Positions 33,493 through 46,800 of a stretch of DNA of 64,000 nucleotides are shown piece by piece. The notes beneath the pieces are model-generated. The model saw only the letters and a list, made by a program, of their open reading frames with translations. It was not told the DNA's origin and did not search any database. The position numbers and the translations under genes were made by a program. The stretch lies in the NCBI GenBank assembly GCA_047967505.1, contig CM106539.1; one strand, written 5' to 3'. The DNA is from Dipteris shenzhenensis (lineage: Eukaryota > Polypodiophyta > Polypodiopsida > Gleicheniales). The first letter of the stretch is position 1. Every line of letters begins with the position of its first letter.

Positions 33493-33870
33493 GGGCACTA
33501 CATCACATGTACACATGATGTCAGAGTCTGAGGTCAAAATGTGAGAGTTGCAATCAACACAGTTGTACGAGGGTGCTAGGATGTCTAAACTATGTGCTTG
33601 TCTCTTAATCTTGAATCTGCAAACAAAGTATGGGTGGTCGGATACAAGTGTCTCGGCATTAATGAGGTTAGCCCCTGCATTAATTTGACTCATTATTTGG
33701 ATATTGTTTGATTTGAGAATCATCATGTATGTTTGAGAATCAAGCCTTTGTATCCCCACTTTATGTATGTTGTAAGATTCTAAGCTTGCTCAATATCTTA
33801 TAGGGATTCTAAGTTATAGGATTAGTGTACCAAATCGTCATTATTCAAACCCTATGTATGTTTGAATTGT
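33493..33870. other. No recognisable gene; intron or junction
   Basis: AT-rich sequence between the TnpA-like exon and the second tnp2. It ends in an acceptor-like TTGTGATAG at 33867-33875. The first tnp2 exon (PLFEGC block) that should lie upstream of the second transposase is absent. Confidence 0.45.
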
Positions 33871-36800
33871 GATAGGTTGCTCCAGAAGATGTTGCCTACA
33901 CCAAATACCATGCCCGCATCAAGAGATGAAGCGAAGAAGATGCTAACAACGGTGGGTATGGATTATGATACCATCCATGCTTGCCATAATGATTGTATTC
34001 TCTTTCGTCGTGAGCATGGAGATTTGGCTAGTTATCCAAAGTGTGGGGAACAATGATATAGAGATGACTTGTAGGGTGAGCAGATATCGGTAAAGGTCTT
34101 GAGACACTTTCCCATCATTGCAAGAATACAGCACATGTTCCGATGCAAATCCATAGTGGAGTTGATGACATGGCATGCATCTCATCGATCTACTGATGAC
34201 ACATTGAGGATTCCCGCAGATTGTGCAGCTTGGAAGCACATAAACGATCAGTGGCCGGACTTTGCGAGGGAGCCACGCAACTTACATCTTGGGCTCGCCA
34301 TGGATGGAGTGAATCCTTTCAGGTTACGCTCGACATCTTAGTCGACATGGCCCATAGTCTTGGTGAATTACGTGTACATGGCACCTTTGATAGAGGAGTT
34401 ACAGATCTTATGGAGAGGAGTGTAGGTTTTTTATATTTCCAGAGCTCCTAGACATACCAATGATATTTTGGTCAGGGGTATCTTGATGTGGACCATGCAT
34501 GACTACCCATGATATGGAGAGTGCGTAGGTATGTGGTTGTGTCTTTACATGTATAATATAGGATTATGCTTTTATGACTCTCTTTCACACGCACATCTTA
34601 TACTAATACATTCATGCACATGTGCAGGACTTGTTACAAGTGGGTACCATGCTTGTCCTGCTTGTGGACCGGGTTTAAAATCGCTTGCATGATACTCCAA
34701 ACATATGAGGAAAAATGTTTATGAAGGTCATGCTCGATACCTCTCGCTGGACCATCTCGCGTGTGGAGGTTAGCTTGATACACCACCATCATATTTGAAG
34801 GCAAGTGACCGGATTCAGGCTTGGAGGGCAAATGGAGAGGAACCTCCTCCTGGTATGAAGAGGCTATTGATCTTTCACAAGCTTCCTTATTGGGGTCAGG
34901 TACAAATCAATCCTCTTGGATCCCATGCATATCTTCAAGAATGTGGGGGCTACTATTTGGGCACACTTGGTTGGTTCCAAAGACTCGAGAGGAGTGTGAG
35001 AAGACTTGCGTGCTATGAATAGGATGTCTCATTTGTGGCCCGAAGTGCATGCTTCGGGAAAAGTTATCCTCCTGAAGGCAACATGGATCCTCTCTACGAG
35101 AGAAGAGGCAGCGGTCAAGGCAGACATTGCCTCTTTTCAAACACCCACAGGGTACATGCGTTGCTTGAAAGGAGCATTTTCAAAGGACAATAAGCTTAGT
35201 GGGCTCAAGTCCCATGATTGGCACAAGGTCTTACAGTTATTCTAAGCTGTAGGATTAGTGTACTGATAGTCGTGATGTGTTAGCATAATTATGATTATGT
35301 TATATTGTTGACGTGACTTCTTTGTTGCTTTGATAGTTCATCCTCCCAATTACAATAAAAGGGTGCTTACAAGAAGATGTTAGAAATGCTATATTCAAGA
35401 TCAGTGGTATTGTGAGGTATGCTTACTATCAAATTGCGTTGATTGCATTTTCTTCAATTTAAGCTGAATAATCTGTAGACTGATTATGAATATATCTTAC
35501 ATGGGCATGTGAAATAGGTGGATATCTCAAAAAGAGATCTCCATATCGAGCATCGAGAACGCTAGGGTGGAATCCATCGAAGCTGTATGCTTTCTTGAGA
35601 AGCACTTTCTCTCGAGCATTATGACAACTCAAGTGCACTTGCTTGTGCACATAGTTGATGAGGTGGCCATTGCAGGTACCATTCATAGTCACTGGATGTT
35701 TTTTCTCAAGCAGTTTATGAAAACTTTGAAGGGATTTGTAAGACAAAGAACAAGACCAGAAGCAAGCATGGGAGAGGCATGGCTTGTGCAAGAGTCATTA
35801 GTATATATCACGGAGTTTCTTGCATCCACGGATCTCGATATGCCACAAGCTTAGCATAACAAGGATGATGATCACATTGTTGGTGAGGTTCCCCAAGGAA
35901 AAGGGATTGAAAGAAAGATGAGCAAAGAGCAAATGGAGAAATTCAATAAGTTTTGTATCCTCAATAGCAAGGAGATGCAGAAGTTGATTGAGAGATATGA
36001 AGTGGCCAAAGCAGAAAGAATAAATGCAAGGACGAGATTCAGAGTAATGTACAGGCGATCGCAACCATATCCATGGGATTTGTCTCTTCTCCTGACTCAC
36101 ATGTCACTTGATTGGCTACAACTAGCTCTACATAAAGCCGAACGCGATGGAGAGACAATAAATGAGTGCAAGCGAGAGTTATCATCTGGATGTATGATGC
36201 ATGTAAGTTTCTTACCTCTTGACATAATCAAGTAATTATTTGTGGCAATATACGCTATAAAATAGATGCATCTTCATTGTTTTAATGATGCTCTTTTACA
36301 ATACAAAAAGTACAGTGCATTATGGTCATATGGACGACATTTTTGTGTGGAACGCATCGATTCAAAGAGAGTCACATATGATTCTGGAGTCATGGCTAAC
36401 TTCACACAAGATAGCCGAGCAAGTGCTTCGGATACCAATCTTCTCTCCTCACAGTTGGATTATTGTGGAACCATACGCGAAATCTATGAAATTGATTTCA
36501 GATGATTTAGTATTTTCATTCTTGATGTAAAATGGTTTAGAACTATTAACAACGGTCCCCATGCGACAGTGAGAAAAGACAGTAGTGGTTTCTTTGCAAT
36601 AGACTCCACCAAACTTTGGAACAATGAAAGTGATACTTTTGTTCTTCCCGAGTAATGTGAGCAGGTGCATACTAATGATTTAATTAATCGAAGCTTTTGT
36701 TTTTAAAGATCCATTGATACATGTACTTAAGCATAATTTCATATATATAATTGATGGCATTTGGCACCCATCTTTAATATAGGTGGTTTTTCATCCGGAT

Positions 36801-37070
36801 CGTTTTGATCCAAGATGGTGGTACGTTATCCAAGTTGCATCACGAAGTAAGCAAATTTTTGAAGATAGAAATGTGGATATGGAGATGCCACTACCAATGC
36901 CAGATCCAATTGATCTAGATGAATCTTTCGAAGAAGATGAAGATCACAATATGAGCCAAGAGGAAGATGCGCATAATGACATCGTACGGGAGGAAGATGG
37001 AGATCACGATATTGAGGAAGAAGATGATGATCATCAAGAATCACTACACTTTATTGAAGAAGATGATTAA
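33871..37070 (+). pseudogene. Second CACTA transposase tnp2 with DUF4218 and DUF4216 regions, decayed
   Basis: It starts with RLLQKMLPTPNTMPASRDEAKK and HACHNDCILFRREHGD. It continues with VLRHFPIIARIQHMFRC, MTWHASHRS, HLGLAMDGVNPF, a deletion that removes the SLLIPG block, and ILMWTMHDYP (34476). The cysteine block SGYHACPACGPG, a TPTGYMRCLKGAFSKD block and LKSHDWHKVLQ follow. DUF4218 (35560-35850) has HLLVHIVDEVAIAG and MKTLKGFVRQRTRPEASMGE. A DUF4216 region near 36450-36660 has FSIFILDVKWF and GFFAIDSTKLW. The C-terminus is strongly acidic and stops at 37068-37070. Stops, a frame change near 35020 and the internal deletion make it defective. It is related to but clearly diverged from the split copy. 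Confidence 0.92.
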
Positions 37071-37580
37071 GTACTCTTAGGTGAACGTACGATGCTAGAG
37101 TACGATGATGATATAGGAGATCAACTTGGTATAGAGTTAGAGATAGACTTGTTTGGTGCATTAAACTTGGCTCATGATGAAACCGTTAATGTAAATGCTC
37201 TTCATTGAATTTTTTTCATCTCAAACTTGGACATGAATATATGAGCTTCAAAGGCTTGATGTACATGCTCTCGTACTTTTATTCTCTCAAAAGATCAAAC
37301 ATGTATGAAAATTTAAAAAAATTTGTCATTGGAAAAAACTATCTTTTAAGGTCAGTATGGGGAAAAAAACTCTCTGTAAAACATCGCTATAAAAAACTAT
37401 CTCAGTGTCGCTATATAATGACCATTATCAATTTGATAAAAGTCGCTATATAGCGATGTTTTACTAAAGCCGCTATATAGCGACCCTTAACAAACCCCGC
37501 TTCCAATACCGATGATTAGCGCTCCACGCATGCTAAACGTCGATACTTAAGCATCGCAATAGGATCCGTGTGTAGTAGTG
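37071..37580 (+). repeat. Probable CACTA 3' end: palindromic subterminal words and a GTAGTG terminus
   Basis: Perfect palindromes TCGCTATATAGCGA (37443-37456) and CGCTATATAGCG (37471-37482), plus half copies near 37384 and 37409, lie in the 500 bp after the tnp2 stop. The stretch ends TGTGTAGTAGTG at 37569-37580, the complement of a CACTAC... terminus as expected for a 3' end of this superfamily. A matching CACTACTACACAC 5' terminus was not found in the window, so the exact boundary is a proposal. Confidence 0.5.
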
Positions 37581-37983
37581 AATTGTTTGCTAGAATTGAA
37601 AATGGTTGGGCTAGATGTAGGAATCTTGAGTGAAACCGAATGGTGATGATACATTTGGGGCAATTTTTGTCTCCTTACCATATTACATATTAGCTCATTA
37701 TAGAAAATTGTTGTATCCGGCACTGATTATACTGATATTCCTTTCTGTAATACACCTACAATGTTCTATGATGGAAGTAAGAGAAACTTGGAATATAAGG
37801 GATTTTGAAACATTTCATGAAATATAGATAAGTTTTTTGGAAACTTTGAAGGGTTGAATTGAAATAATTAAATAGCTTTGAACATACTCTCTGAGGACTC
37901 CTTAAAAGAATGGATTAGATGATTCTGAATCTTTTAGTGTTATTTGATTGAGATATATAGATAAGTAGTAGAATTATAGGATG

Positions 37984-37984
<1 letters not shown>

Positions 37985-38018
<34 letters not shown>

Positions 38019-38056
38019 ATATGTATATATATATATAATTATCTATTTTTTAAATA

Positions 38057-38094
<38 letters not shown>

Positions 38095-38400
38095 TTACAC
38101 GTACGTGTCAGCAGTGTGTTAGCCACATTTATTCCCCCCTCATACACACACACACACACACACACACATACACATTATTATTATTATTTTAAAAGTTAAT
38201 ATAAATTATACATATGTGTACTCCTCTCTCCCCCCCCTCTCTCCCTCTCTCTATGTCTCTCTCCATGTAGCAGCATAATACATACATACATACATACATA
38301 TATACATACATACATACATTCATGTATGCATGTATACACACTCCTCTCTCTCTCTCTATATGCGTGTGCACACGGGCATGAATGTGTTAGCATTATATAT

Positions 38401-38483
<83 letters not shown>

Positions 38484-38484
38484 C
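37985..38484. repeat. Microsatellite cluster: (CA)n x3, (CATA)n, (CT)n
   Basis: Three CA runs (37985-38016, 38059-38087, 38143-38168), a CATA/TACA run (38277-38320) and a CT run of about 80 bases (38404-38484). All ORFs here are low-complexity artefacts. Confidence 0.95.
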
Positions 38485-40261
38485 TCATGCCATGCCGCAT
38501 GTCATCTTGACCGCGTACATTACACGTGTTGTTATCTTGGGCGGTGACATGCCGCATGTCATCTTGAGGGGGTACTATGCCTTCACGCTTGGCGCACACG
38601 CATTAACTCACCAAGCTACCACCCTACCAATCATCAGCTAAAAGCTCTGCTGTGATGCTGTCAGCTTGCCACTCATCGTCGCAGAGTAGACTGTGAGCAG
38701 ACCAGACTCCAGAGCAAACCATGGGTCACGAATCCTGCAACATGTTCGATGATCGGTTGCGATTTGCCGCCATGTTAGCACTGAGCTCGTGCGCACGCAT
38801 ATCCCAACCTGGGTAGACTCTGCTTAGCAATCTTCTGCCATGTGGCAAAGGCAATCCATTGCCCCTGCTAGTCTTTGACCACTCGAGAAGAGCAATGCCA
38901 CATCACTACGTGCGTTGTCAACTCTATCACCTGCTCTACCTTCTACCACGTGCCTATGTGGATTCATAGCTTCTGAACCTCCCTAAAGCTCCTCCAAAGC
39001 TCTCGAACCTCAGATTGCCTCTACCTGGCATATCTCAACTTCTTCCATTTGAAACTTCACCTTAAAGAATAGTATAGAAGGCACGTGCTAAAGGGGGAGG
39101 GGGAATAAGGACCATTTGAAGAAGGCTTTAAGGAAGAAGGCACTTACTAAAGGGGAGGGGGAAGAGGGACCTTTTATACTATTTTAGCTAGCACTAGGTA
39201 TGCTTTTTCACTCTATAGCTTATGGTAGGGCTCACATGTGGGAAAGACAACATTGTGGGTTAGAATCCTACCCTTTTGAATAATGTGTGCTCTTCTTAGA
39301 CATAAGTTAATTAACCTCTATGGTCCAAAACAAATAGGAATATAATAAAGTTGAGCGAGTATGTCCCCCAATACATTGATATGCATATAGCCTAGTACAA
39401 TGGCCTTGCAAGAGCATAATTAGCATGGCGATGTTGTCCACACAAGGCATTTTGTGGCCTCTGGTATTTCTATGCAAGGGATAGCTCCTATTCTAGAGTA
39501 GTAATCCTTGTGAAACATGCCCTTTATCCAGTGTTGGCTTTTAATGACCGGAATGGTCATTGAATGATCATATAATGCCTTTGTAGGGAAAGATTTTTGA
39601 ATTTGCTTTGGTCTATGTTCCTCAATCTTCTTAGCATAGAGCTTTCATTTGGTAAGATATGTAGCTATGTCCTTGGAGGCAAAATGCATTTCTTTTGGGA
39701 CATTTAAATAATGTGCCATAGTTAGGGGAACACATGCTACCTTTGAGAGATTGCAATGGACTCAATTGAGCTGTCCATGTGATTTAGTTGATCTTTGGAA
39801 AGAAACGTGGGCTTTCCTTTTTTGTTATACTTCTTAGCATAATGTGCAGTCCACATATAGTGCTTGCCTAGATCACTGGTATCTGTTTAACATCCATCAA
39901 TATGGAGCTTTTACATGCAGCATATGATGAATTACGCTTTCTTGCACTCCGACATGATTTTTTTCCAGCTATCTTTTCACGACATTCAATTGGATAGATT
40001 GCCACATATAAGGTTGCTTTTAATAAACAACTAGACATATTATAGATGATATTGCCAATGCATATGTGAGGATTGAATATGAAAAGTATACTAAGCATGA
40101 TGTTCTCTTATTACAAGTGGATATCTACTAAAGACTTTGATACCACACAATGGGATTTTCATCTCGTAAACCAGGAAATCTCTGGGACTAGGGGGGATAA
40201 TGCAGCATGTTATTTATTGGCTATTAAGGACTACAATGCATAATGAGGAGATCAATGAAGT
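38485..40261. other. No recognisable gene
   Basis: The first part contains ATGCCGCATGTCATCTTG twice (38487 and 38549), the second followed by GAGGGGG. It is GC-richer to about 39060. A purine-rich word (GCTAAAGGGGGAGGGGGAA) recurs at about 39087 and 39147 within a duplicated stretch of about 60 bp. After that the sequence is AT-rich and shows no coding motif. Confidence 0.45.
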
Positions 40262-40836
40262 AAAACACTTTAAAAACCTCTTTATTCAAGCCATTTAAGA
40301 CTTGAGTTCCATCGTTTGCTTCACATGATGAGAATCAACTACAAAAGCGATTACAAAACATAGTAGATGGATACATCTGCTGGACTATGGTTCCACTCAT
40401 TACCACTTTGATTGAATTGGATGTGATGGTAAGAACTTGTGTTCTCTACAATTGAATTCTCAATTAGCCAACCATGCTAGTGGAGAATTTGCTACACTGC
40501 TCCAATTTTATATTGCTAGCCTTTAAAAGTAAACCAACATGTGAATTGCATTAAAAACACTTTAAAAACATTTTTATTTGAGTTTCATGGTTTGCTTCAC
40601 ATGATGAGCATCAACTACAAAAGCGATTATGAAACATAGTAGATGCATACATCTGCTAGGCTATGGTTCCACTTGTTTACCACTTTGATTGAATTGGACG
40701 TGACTGTAAGAACTTGAGTTCTCTACAACTGAATTCTCAATTAGCCAACCACACTAGTGGAGAATTTGCTACACTACTCCAATTTTATCTTGGTAGCCTT
40801 TAAAAGTAAACCAACATGTAAATTGCATTAAAAGCT
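40262..40836. repeat. Tandem duplication, period about 290 bp
   Basis: Copy 1 (40262-40553) and copy 2 (40554-40836) both run from AAAACACTTTAAAAAC through GATTGAATTGGA and CAATTAGCCAACCA to CCAACATGT and AATTGCATTAAAA. They differ by scattered substitutions and short indels. No coding content. Confidence 0.9.
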
Positions 40837-41156
40837 TCTGTTTTAGAATTTGTGCAAATAGTGAGAGAGAGAGAGATAGAGAGATAGGGAAAGCAGAAGA
40901 AACCATGACTAAATAGATGGAGAGAAAGTGAGAGGAATAGAAAGAAAAAGAGATGGCAAACAATTCACACATGTGTCTCATGTAAAGAATTGGTGTAATA
41001 CCTAATGGGGTTCCTAAGAAGGGTTATGTATATAACTTTGTAAGCCACCTTTTTGCAATAGAGAAGTGTGCATATCTAATGAGTTCTTGGACATCTAGTG
41101 GCTGGTTGTCCTCTCCTCTTGCACCTTCACCACTTCTCTCAATATGGTATCAGAGC
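40837..41156 (+). repeat. End of an LTR with primer binding site (unassigned retroelement)
   Basis: A TGGTATCAGAGC primer binding site lies at 41145-41156, preceded by LTR-like sequence with a TATA candidate (TTATGTATATAAC near 41024). The LTR start was not found and no gag follows before the next LTR candidate at 41388. Confidence 0.5.
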
Positions 41157-41387
41157 CATAGTGCATCTATGTCTTGCCATAGTGCACCCTTTTCTCATCC
41201 ATAGTTGCTATTGGTTTGAATGCTTGATGTTTAGATCTTGCTCATTCTCTAGAGCTTGATTCTCATTCAGAAAGCTCCTCACTTTGAGTTTTGGAGATCC
41301 TAGAAAGGTTCGTGCATGTGAGAGCCTCCAACCATAGCTAGAAGTGCTAGTTTGGGAGGGGGTGGAGTTGTGTCCTTCCCCCTTCTC

Positions 41388-41872
41388 TGTTACGCTCAAG
41401 TTGAGGTAACATGACCTTGGAAGGGTCAGTTGACATTTTCCTTTAAAGGATCAATGTTTATATTATATTTATTGGGCTTCATGTAAATGGTCAAAGGTTT
41501 AATGTCAAGGTCCTTGATGAGGGTGACAAGACATGGACTAGATGGGTCTAAGGCTATGGGTCTTAAATGCATTGAATGTGTATTGTACCTAGGGGCAAGT
41601 GAAGTAATGGATATCCCAAGAAAGGGGTATATGGTGAATTTAAAAGGTACCCTAGAATGAGGACCCGTGGCATACTAGATCCATCTAGGGAATTGGGGCT
41701 TGGTGGATTTGCAAGGAAAAGCTTTTCACGTGCGATTCAGATTTTGTGAGAGCTTGCTAACACCGAGATTTGGGTGGGAGGAAATAAACGTGTGCCTGCA
41801 CCATGATTGATCATAGATTTGGTTAATTGGAATGGCTTATACGTTAGTGGGCATATCATTTGGTATCAGAGC
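41388..41872 (+). repeat. Candidate gypsy-F 5' LTR and primer binding site
   Basis: TGTTACGCTCAAGTTGAGG at 41388 resembles plant gypsy LTR starts. The candidate LTR ends ATATCA at 41858, two bases before a TGGTATCAGAGC primer binding site at 41861-41872. No second LTR is in the window to confirm the ends. A long leader (41873-42787) without ORFs follows, as is usual for gypsy elements. Confidence 0.5.
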
Positions 41873-42787
41873 CACGTGAGGATCATTGTGCCCATAGGGG
41901 ATCGTCAAGCGAAGAAGCAACCATGACACATGACGAATAGTCAGGGGCCATCGCAACTGCTGACAATCCACTTGATGCTTCATCTATTCCCGACTAATAA
42001 CCAGTGAATGAAGCGCAATTGAGCTATTTTTGGTGCATCCTCAGCTTTGGACAATCCCCACAAAGAGGCAAGCGGTGCAACTCCTCATCCAATTACGCAT
42101 GTTGTGTACTAGTTGCTTGGCCATTGCAGGAGAGTAGCAAGTGTACTCGTATTTTGTAGGGCACTCTAGTTGGTTGGACACACTGGAGTTGATTCTAGGC
42201 ATGCATAATCTCCTCTATTAGCTGCGGGTTGAACTTGCGCTAGAAAATGTTACACAATTAGCACCGGTTTCTCTATGCAAGTGTTACATGCTTGTATTGG
42301 CTTGCCCTGAGATATCCCAGCACTCCTGTGGATGTGACCAGGTCAATACAACGATTAGGGGAAGTCAACATTTATGGTACATAGAATTCTGTCAATCAAT
42401 GATGGAATCTCGTTTTTTCCCGTCTATATATTGGCGGAACTAGATGAAAAACCTGTTTGAAGGTGCTTTTGAGTGGATTTGGATATATCAAAGTGGCGTG
42501 GTGTTGAATAGAGGCGATCAGGGACCTGAACATTGAAGGCTGCACATTTCTATTTGGTACAGAGTGAGAAATATGACCAGGGAGCTTTCTATGGCTTTTA
42601 AATTTTGTTGTGGTATATGCTAGTTCATTTGCACTCGGTATTTGAGTTATTTGAGATTGTAGATATTTCCCTAGTATAGGGAAAAGGGTATTCATCTCGG
42701 TTGTGAGTGTTTGGAAGTTGGGTTACAAGTTGTAAATACAGTTTTAGGCGGTGTTATTAAAAAAAAAAAACCCACCAATCGACCTAA

Positions 42788-43530
42788 ATGGAAGTTGAAG
42801 AAGAAGCTTCTAGGGTGGATCCCGTAGAGTCGGGAGTCCGATCGACCCCGCAAGTGTCGCGCCCAGCAGGTCATACACTGTCTGGTAGAATTGCATTATT
42901 GGAGGATGCCCTGCGATAGATTTTAGCTCAACAATTTCAAGCAAATGTAGGGCAAGAAAAATGGTTCATACTATGTCTACTAGACCATCTCGTGAAGAGA
43001 AGGGTAAAGCGCTTGAATCCAGTGTTCATATGGTTGAGCCTAGGAGGGCTAAGGTGCCTAATATTGCCAATTATAGGCCAGAAAAGTATTTTGGTCGGAT
43101 GTCTGACCATAGTTCCGATATCATAGAGACCTGGTTACACAAATGGGATGAGGCCTTTGCCATTTGTGAAATCAGGAATGATATGAAGAAAATCCACGAG
43201 GCCACCCATATGTTTAATGAGGCAGCAGATAGGTGGTGGATAAAACGGCAGAAATATGGAGTGGTATCCACTACTTGGGAGGGGTTTAAAAAAGAATTTA
43301 GAAAACACTTTTTACCTCCTGGCGAAGCATCTGGGATCAGTATCGAAACCTTCGTCAAAGAAATTTATCAGTACGTGAATATACTGATAAGTTCAAAGAA
43401 AGTGTTATGAAAATTTATGAACCTCTACCTCAGTCGGTGCAGGTAAAAGATTTTATCTTTGGACTGAATGATCAGATCAAGATGGAAGTTCGGGCTAAGT
43501 ATGCAAACACGCTAGATGAAGCGATTGCCA
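42788..43530 (+). pseudogene. Gypsy-F gag, 5' part, interrupted by copia-E
   Basis: A first reading starts MEVEEEASRVDPVESG at 42788, has one TAG near 42917 and runs to a short A-run near 42955. There a one-base change is needed to enter the main gag frame beginning at 42961. That frame contains YRPEKYFGRMSDHSSDIIETWL, WDEAFAICEI, ATHMFNEAADRWW and WEGFKKEFRKHFLPPG, the retrotransposon gag pattern of Ty3/gypsy. After another frame change near 43370 it continues YTDKFKESVMKIYEPLP and DFIFGLNDQIKMEVRAKY. It stops at the copia-E insertion and resumes at 48520. Confidence 0.87.
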
Positions 43531-43825
43531 TGTAAAGAATGAGGGAGAGAGATAGGAGACTCAAGTTCAGCTTTCTTCACAACACACAAAAGAGAGAGGA
43601 CACAAGGTTGGAGGGTGAAGCCTTTCTTCACTTTTGCACACAACAATACAATAGAAGAGGGAAATACCCTATATGTCGAAACCTAGAATACGTGGTTCAT
43701 ATGTGAACCCAAACCAAAAACATACGTGGTAGTCTAACTACACCACGAGTACAACTAACATAGGCGGTGACATAAATGATAGTCATCCAGGAGATATATC
43801 GGGAGTAGAGCTTGATATCTCAACA
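43531..43825 (-). repeat. 3' LTR of copia-E
   Basis: 295 bp on the minus strand, TGTTGAGATATCAAGC...CTTTACA, preceded by the polypurine tract TTGAGCTTGAGGGGGAG. Shorter than but clearly related to the copia-D LTRs. Confidence 0.92.
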
Positions 43826-46800
43826 CTCCCCCTCAAGCTCAAATCCATCTCACGTACACCAAGCAAGCTCCTAAATCTGCGAAGCTTCTCGGTACCCAAT
43901 GCCTTCGTAAAAATATCAGCCACCTGCTCCTCAGTGCTGACATAGACAAGATCAATCTCACCAGCTAGAACCTTCTCTCTCACAAAGTGATAATGCACCT
44001 CAATGTGCTTCGTTCTAGCATGATAAACTGGGTTATTAGCAAGCATGATGCTGCTAATGTTGTCACAATGAATGACAACTGCTGCATGAATTGACTGTCC
44101 CATATCTGCAAGTAGCTTCCGTAACCAAGCTACCTCACATGCAGCCATTGCTGCACCCCTGTACTCAGCCTCTGTGCTTGACAAGGCAACTGTTGGCTGC
44201 TTCTTGCTGCTCCAACTGATGGCACCACTCCCAAGGGAAAACATAAAACCACTAGTAGATCTCCTGTCTGAGACACTACCAGCCCAGTCAGCATCTGTGT
44301 ATCCATGTACCTGTAATGCACACCCAGCTTCATAAAACAGTCCATAATGCAATGTGGACTTCACATACCGCAGTATGCGCCTAGCCGCATCCAAATGTGG
44401 CTTCCTCGGTGCCTGCATAAACTGACTCACCAGCCCCACAGCATAGCTCAAATCTGGTCTGGTTATAGTCATGTAAATCAAGCTACCTACTATGCGCCTG
44501 TACATAGTAATATCTTCAAGAAGCTCACCTGTCTCTGCATTGAGCTTCACATTCTGCTCCAATGGAACAGAAATAGGCTTACAGCCTGTCATCCCATATT
44601 TGGACAACATGTCCAAACCGTATTGCCTTTGCAACAGCCATATCCCACTCGGGGATCTAATAACCTCAATGCCCAAGAAGTAACGCAGCTCTCCCAAATC
44701 CTTCATCTCAAATTTTTGCTTCAACAGCAGCTTCACTTCATTAATGTCTGCATCACTATCACCTGTAATAATCAAGTCATCAACATAGATGACTATAAGC
44801 ACAATCCCTCTGTTTGTCCTTTTCACATAAAGTGAAAAATCTGAATTGGAAATCTGAAATCCAATAGTGACAAGATATTGCCCTATCTTGTCTGACCATG
44901 CCCTCGGCGCCTGTTTTAAGCCATACAAGGCTTTGCGCAACCTGCATACAAAATCGGGATGTGAATTATCCTCATAACCTTCCGGCTGTATCATATAAAC
45001 CTCTTCCTGCAAATCACCATGCAAGAAGGCATTTTTGACATCCATCTGATGCAAAGACCATCCCTTTGCAGCAGCCATAGCAATTACTGCTCTCACGGTT
45101 GCCATCCTTGCAACTGGGCTGAAAGTTTCCTCATAGTCAATTCCATATGTCTGCGCAAAACCTTTGGCAACCAATCTTGCCTTGTACCTGCTAACAGACC
45201 CATCAGCATTGTGCTTTACTTTGTAAACCCACTTGCAGCCAATAGCCTTCTTATCATGAGGCAAAGGCATCAAATCCCAAGTGTGGTTTGCATCCAAGGC
45301 AGCCATCTCTTCATCCATAGCTGCTTCCCAATTTTTATGCCCTGCTGCATCCTCAAAACATGTGGGCTCTGGCTCCTCTAGAACCTTGACCATATAAGCA
45401 TAGTGATGTGTTGTATACCCATCATATCTCAGCCTGTCAACTGGATACTTAATATGAGTGGACCTCTGTACAACTGGATCAGTTGCAGGAGTCTTTAAAT
45501 CATGCCTGCTTTTCCTTGCACCAGGTGTAACAACAGAAGGAATCCCAAGTTCCTCATCAAGGCTCATTTCAGAGCCACTTGACTCTCCATCAACATGAGA
45601 GCTACCAGCAGACACATCAAACACTGGAGCATGGTCCACTTTTTCTTTTCCCTTATGTGATACCTGCACAACACTATCAGGACTGCCATGTGACGATTCA
45701 CTAGATCTCAATCTCCCTGTCCATTCATTAGATCCACTAGTAGAGAACTCTCTGGGTCCACTCAAGGCTTGAGATTGCTGCTCTGCATTTATTGCAGCAT
45801 TCCCATTTCCTGCATCTGCATCTCCTACCATAACAGTTGGTGCATACCAGCTGCTCATTTCATCAAAAACAACATCTCTGCTCACTTGCATTTTGCGGGT
45901 GGAAGGGTTATAACAGCGATACCCTTTCTGGTGCAGAGCATATCCAATAAAGATGCATTTTTCTGCCTTTGGATCCAGCTTTGTTCTCTTCTCATCAGGA
46001 ACATGAACATAAGCTATGCAACCAAATACCTTCAAGTGAGAAATATCTGGTTTTTGGCCTGTATACATTTCTTCAGGCGTCATGCCATGGACAGCTGCAG
46101 TGGGGGTTCTGTTCATAATATAAACAGCTGTTGCTACTGCTTCAGCCCAAAAATAATCAGGCATGTTTTTCTCATTTAGGATCGCCCGTCCTACTTCTGC
46201 AATATGCCTGTTCTTCCTTTCTGCAACCCCATTCTGCTGAGGGGTAGACCTGCATGAGTACTTCCTTTGAATTCCCTGTTCTTTCAGATATTCACAAAAT
46301 TCTTCTGAAAAGTACTCTCCCCCTCCATCAGATCTTAGCACTTTAATATGCACACCTTTCTCTTTTTCAACCATGGCCTTAAAAGCCTTGAAATGGCTGA
46401 ACACTTCACTTTTGTGCTTCATAAAATAAATCCACACCTTCCTAGTGTAGTCATCAATAAACGTCACATAATAATGGCATCCACCAATAGAAGCAGCTTT
46501 GGTTGTCCAAACATCTGAATGGATCACTTCCAAAGGTCTTCTGCTCACCTTAGCATTTTTGGGAAATGCATGTCTGGCCTGCTTACCCATTTGGCATGCT
46601 TCACATACCTTTTGCATTCCCTCAACTCTGAATTTAGGCAAACCTGCAACAATGTTTTTCGTTTGCATAGATTTCAGCCTTTGTATATTCACGTGCCCAA
46701 TGCGCTTGTGCCATATCTCAATATCTGCAATGACACCTCTCCCATGCGCAAACATAGCGACTTTCACCTCAGGCATATCAACATCCAAGGTGAACATTCT

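Noticed and set aside
38326-38641. ORFs across the CT repeat
   Set aside because: They are low-complexity (LSLS repeats) caused by the microsatellite, seen on both strands.
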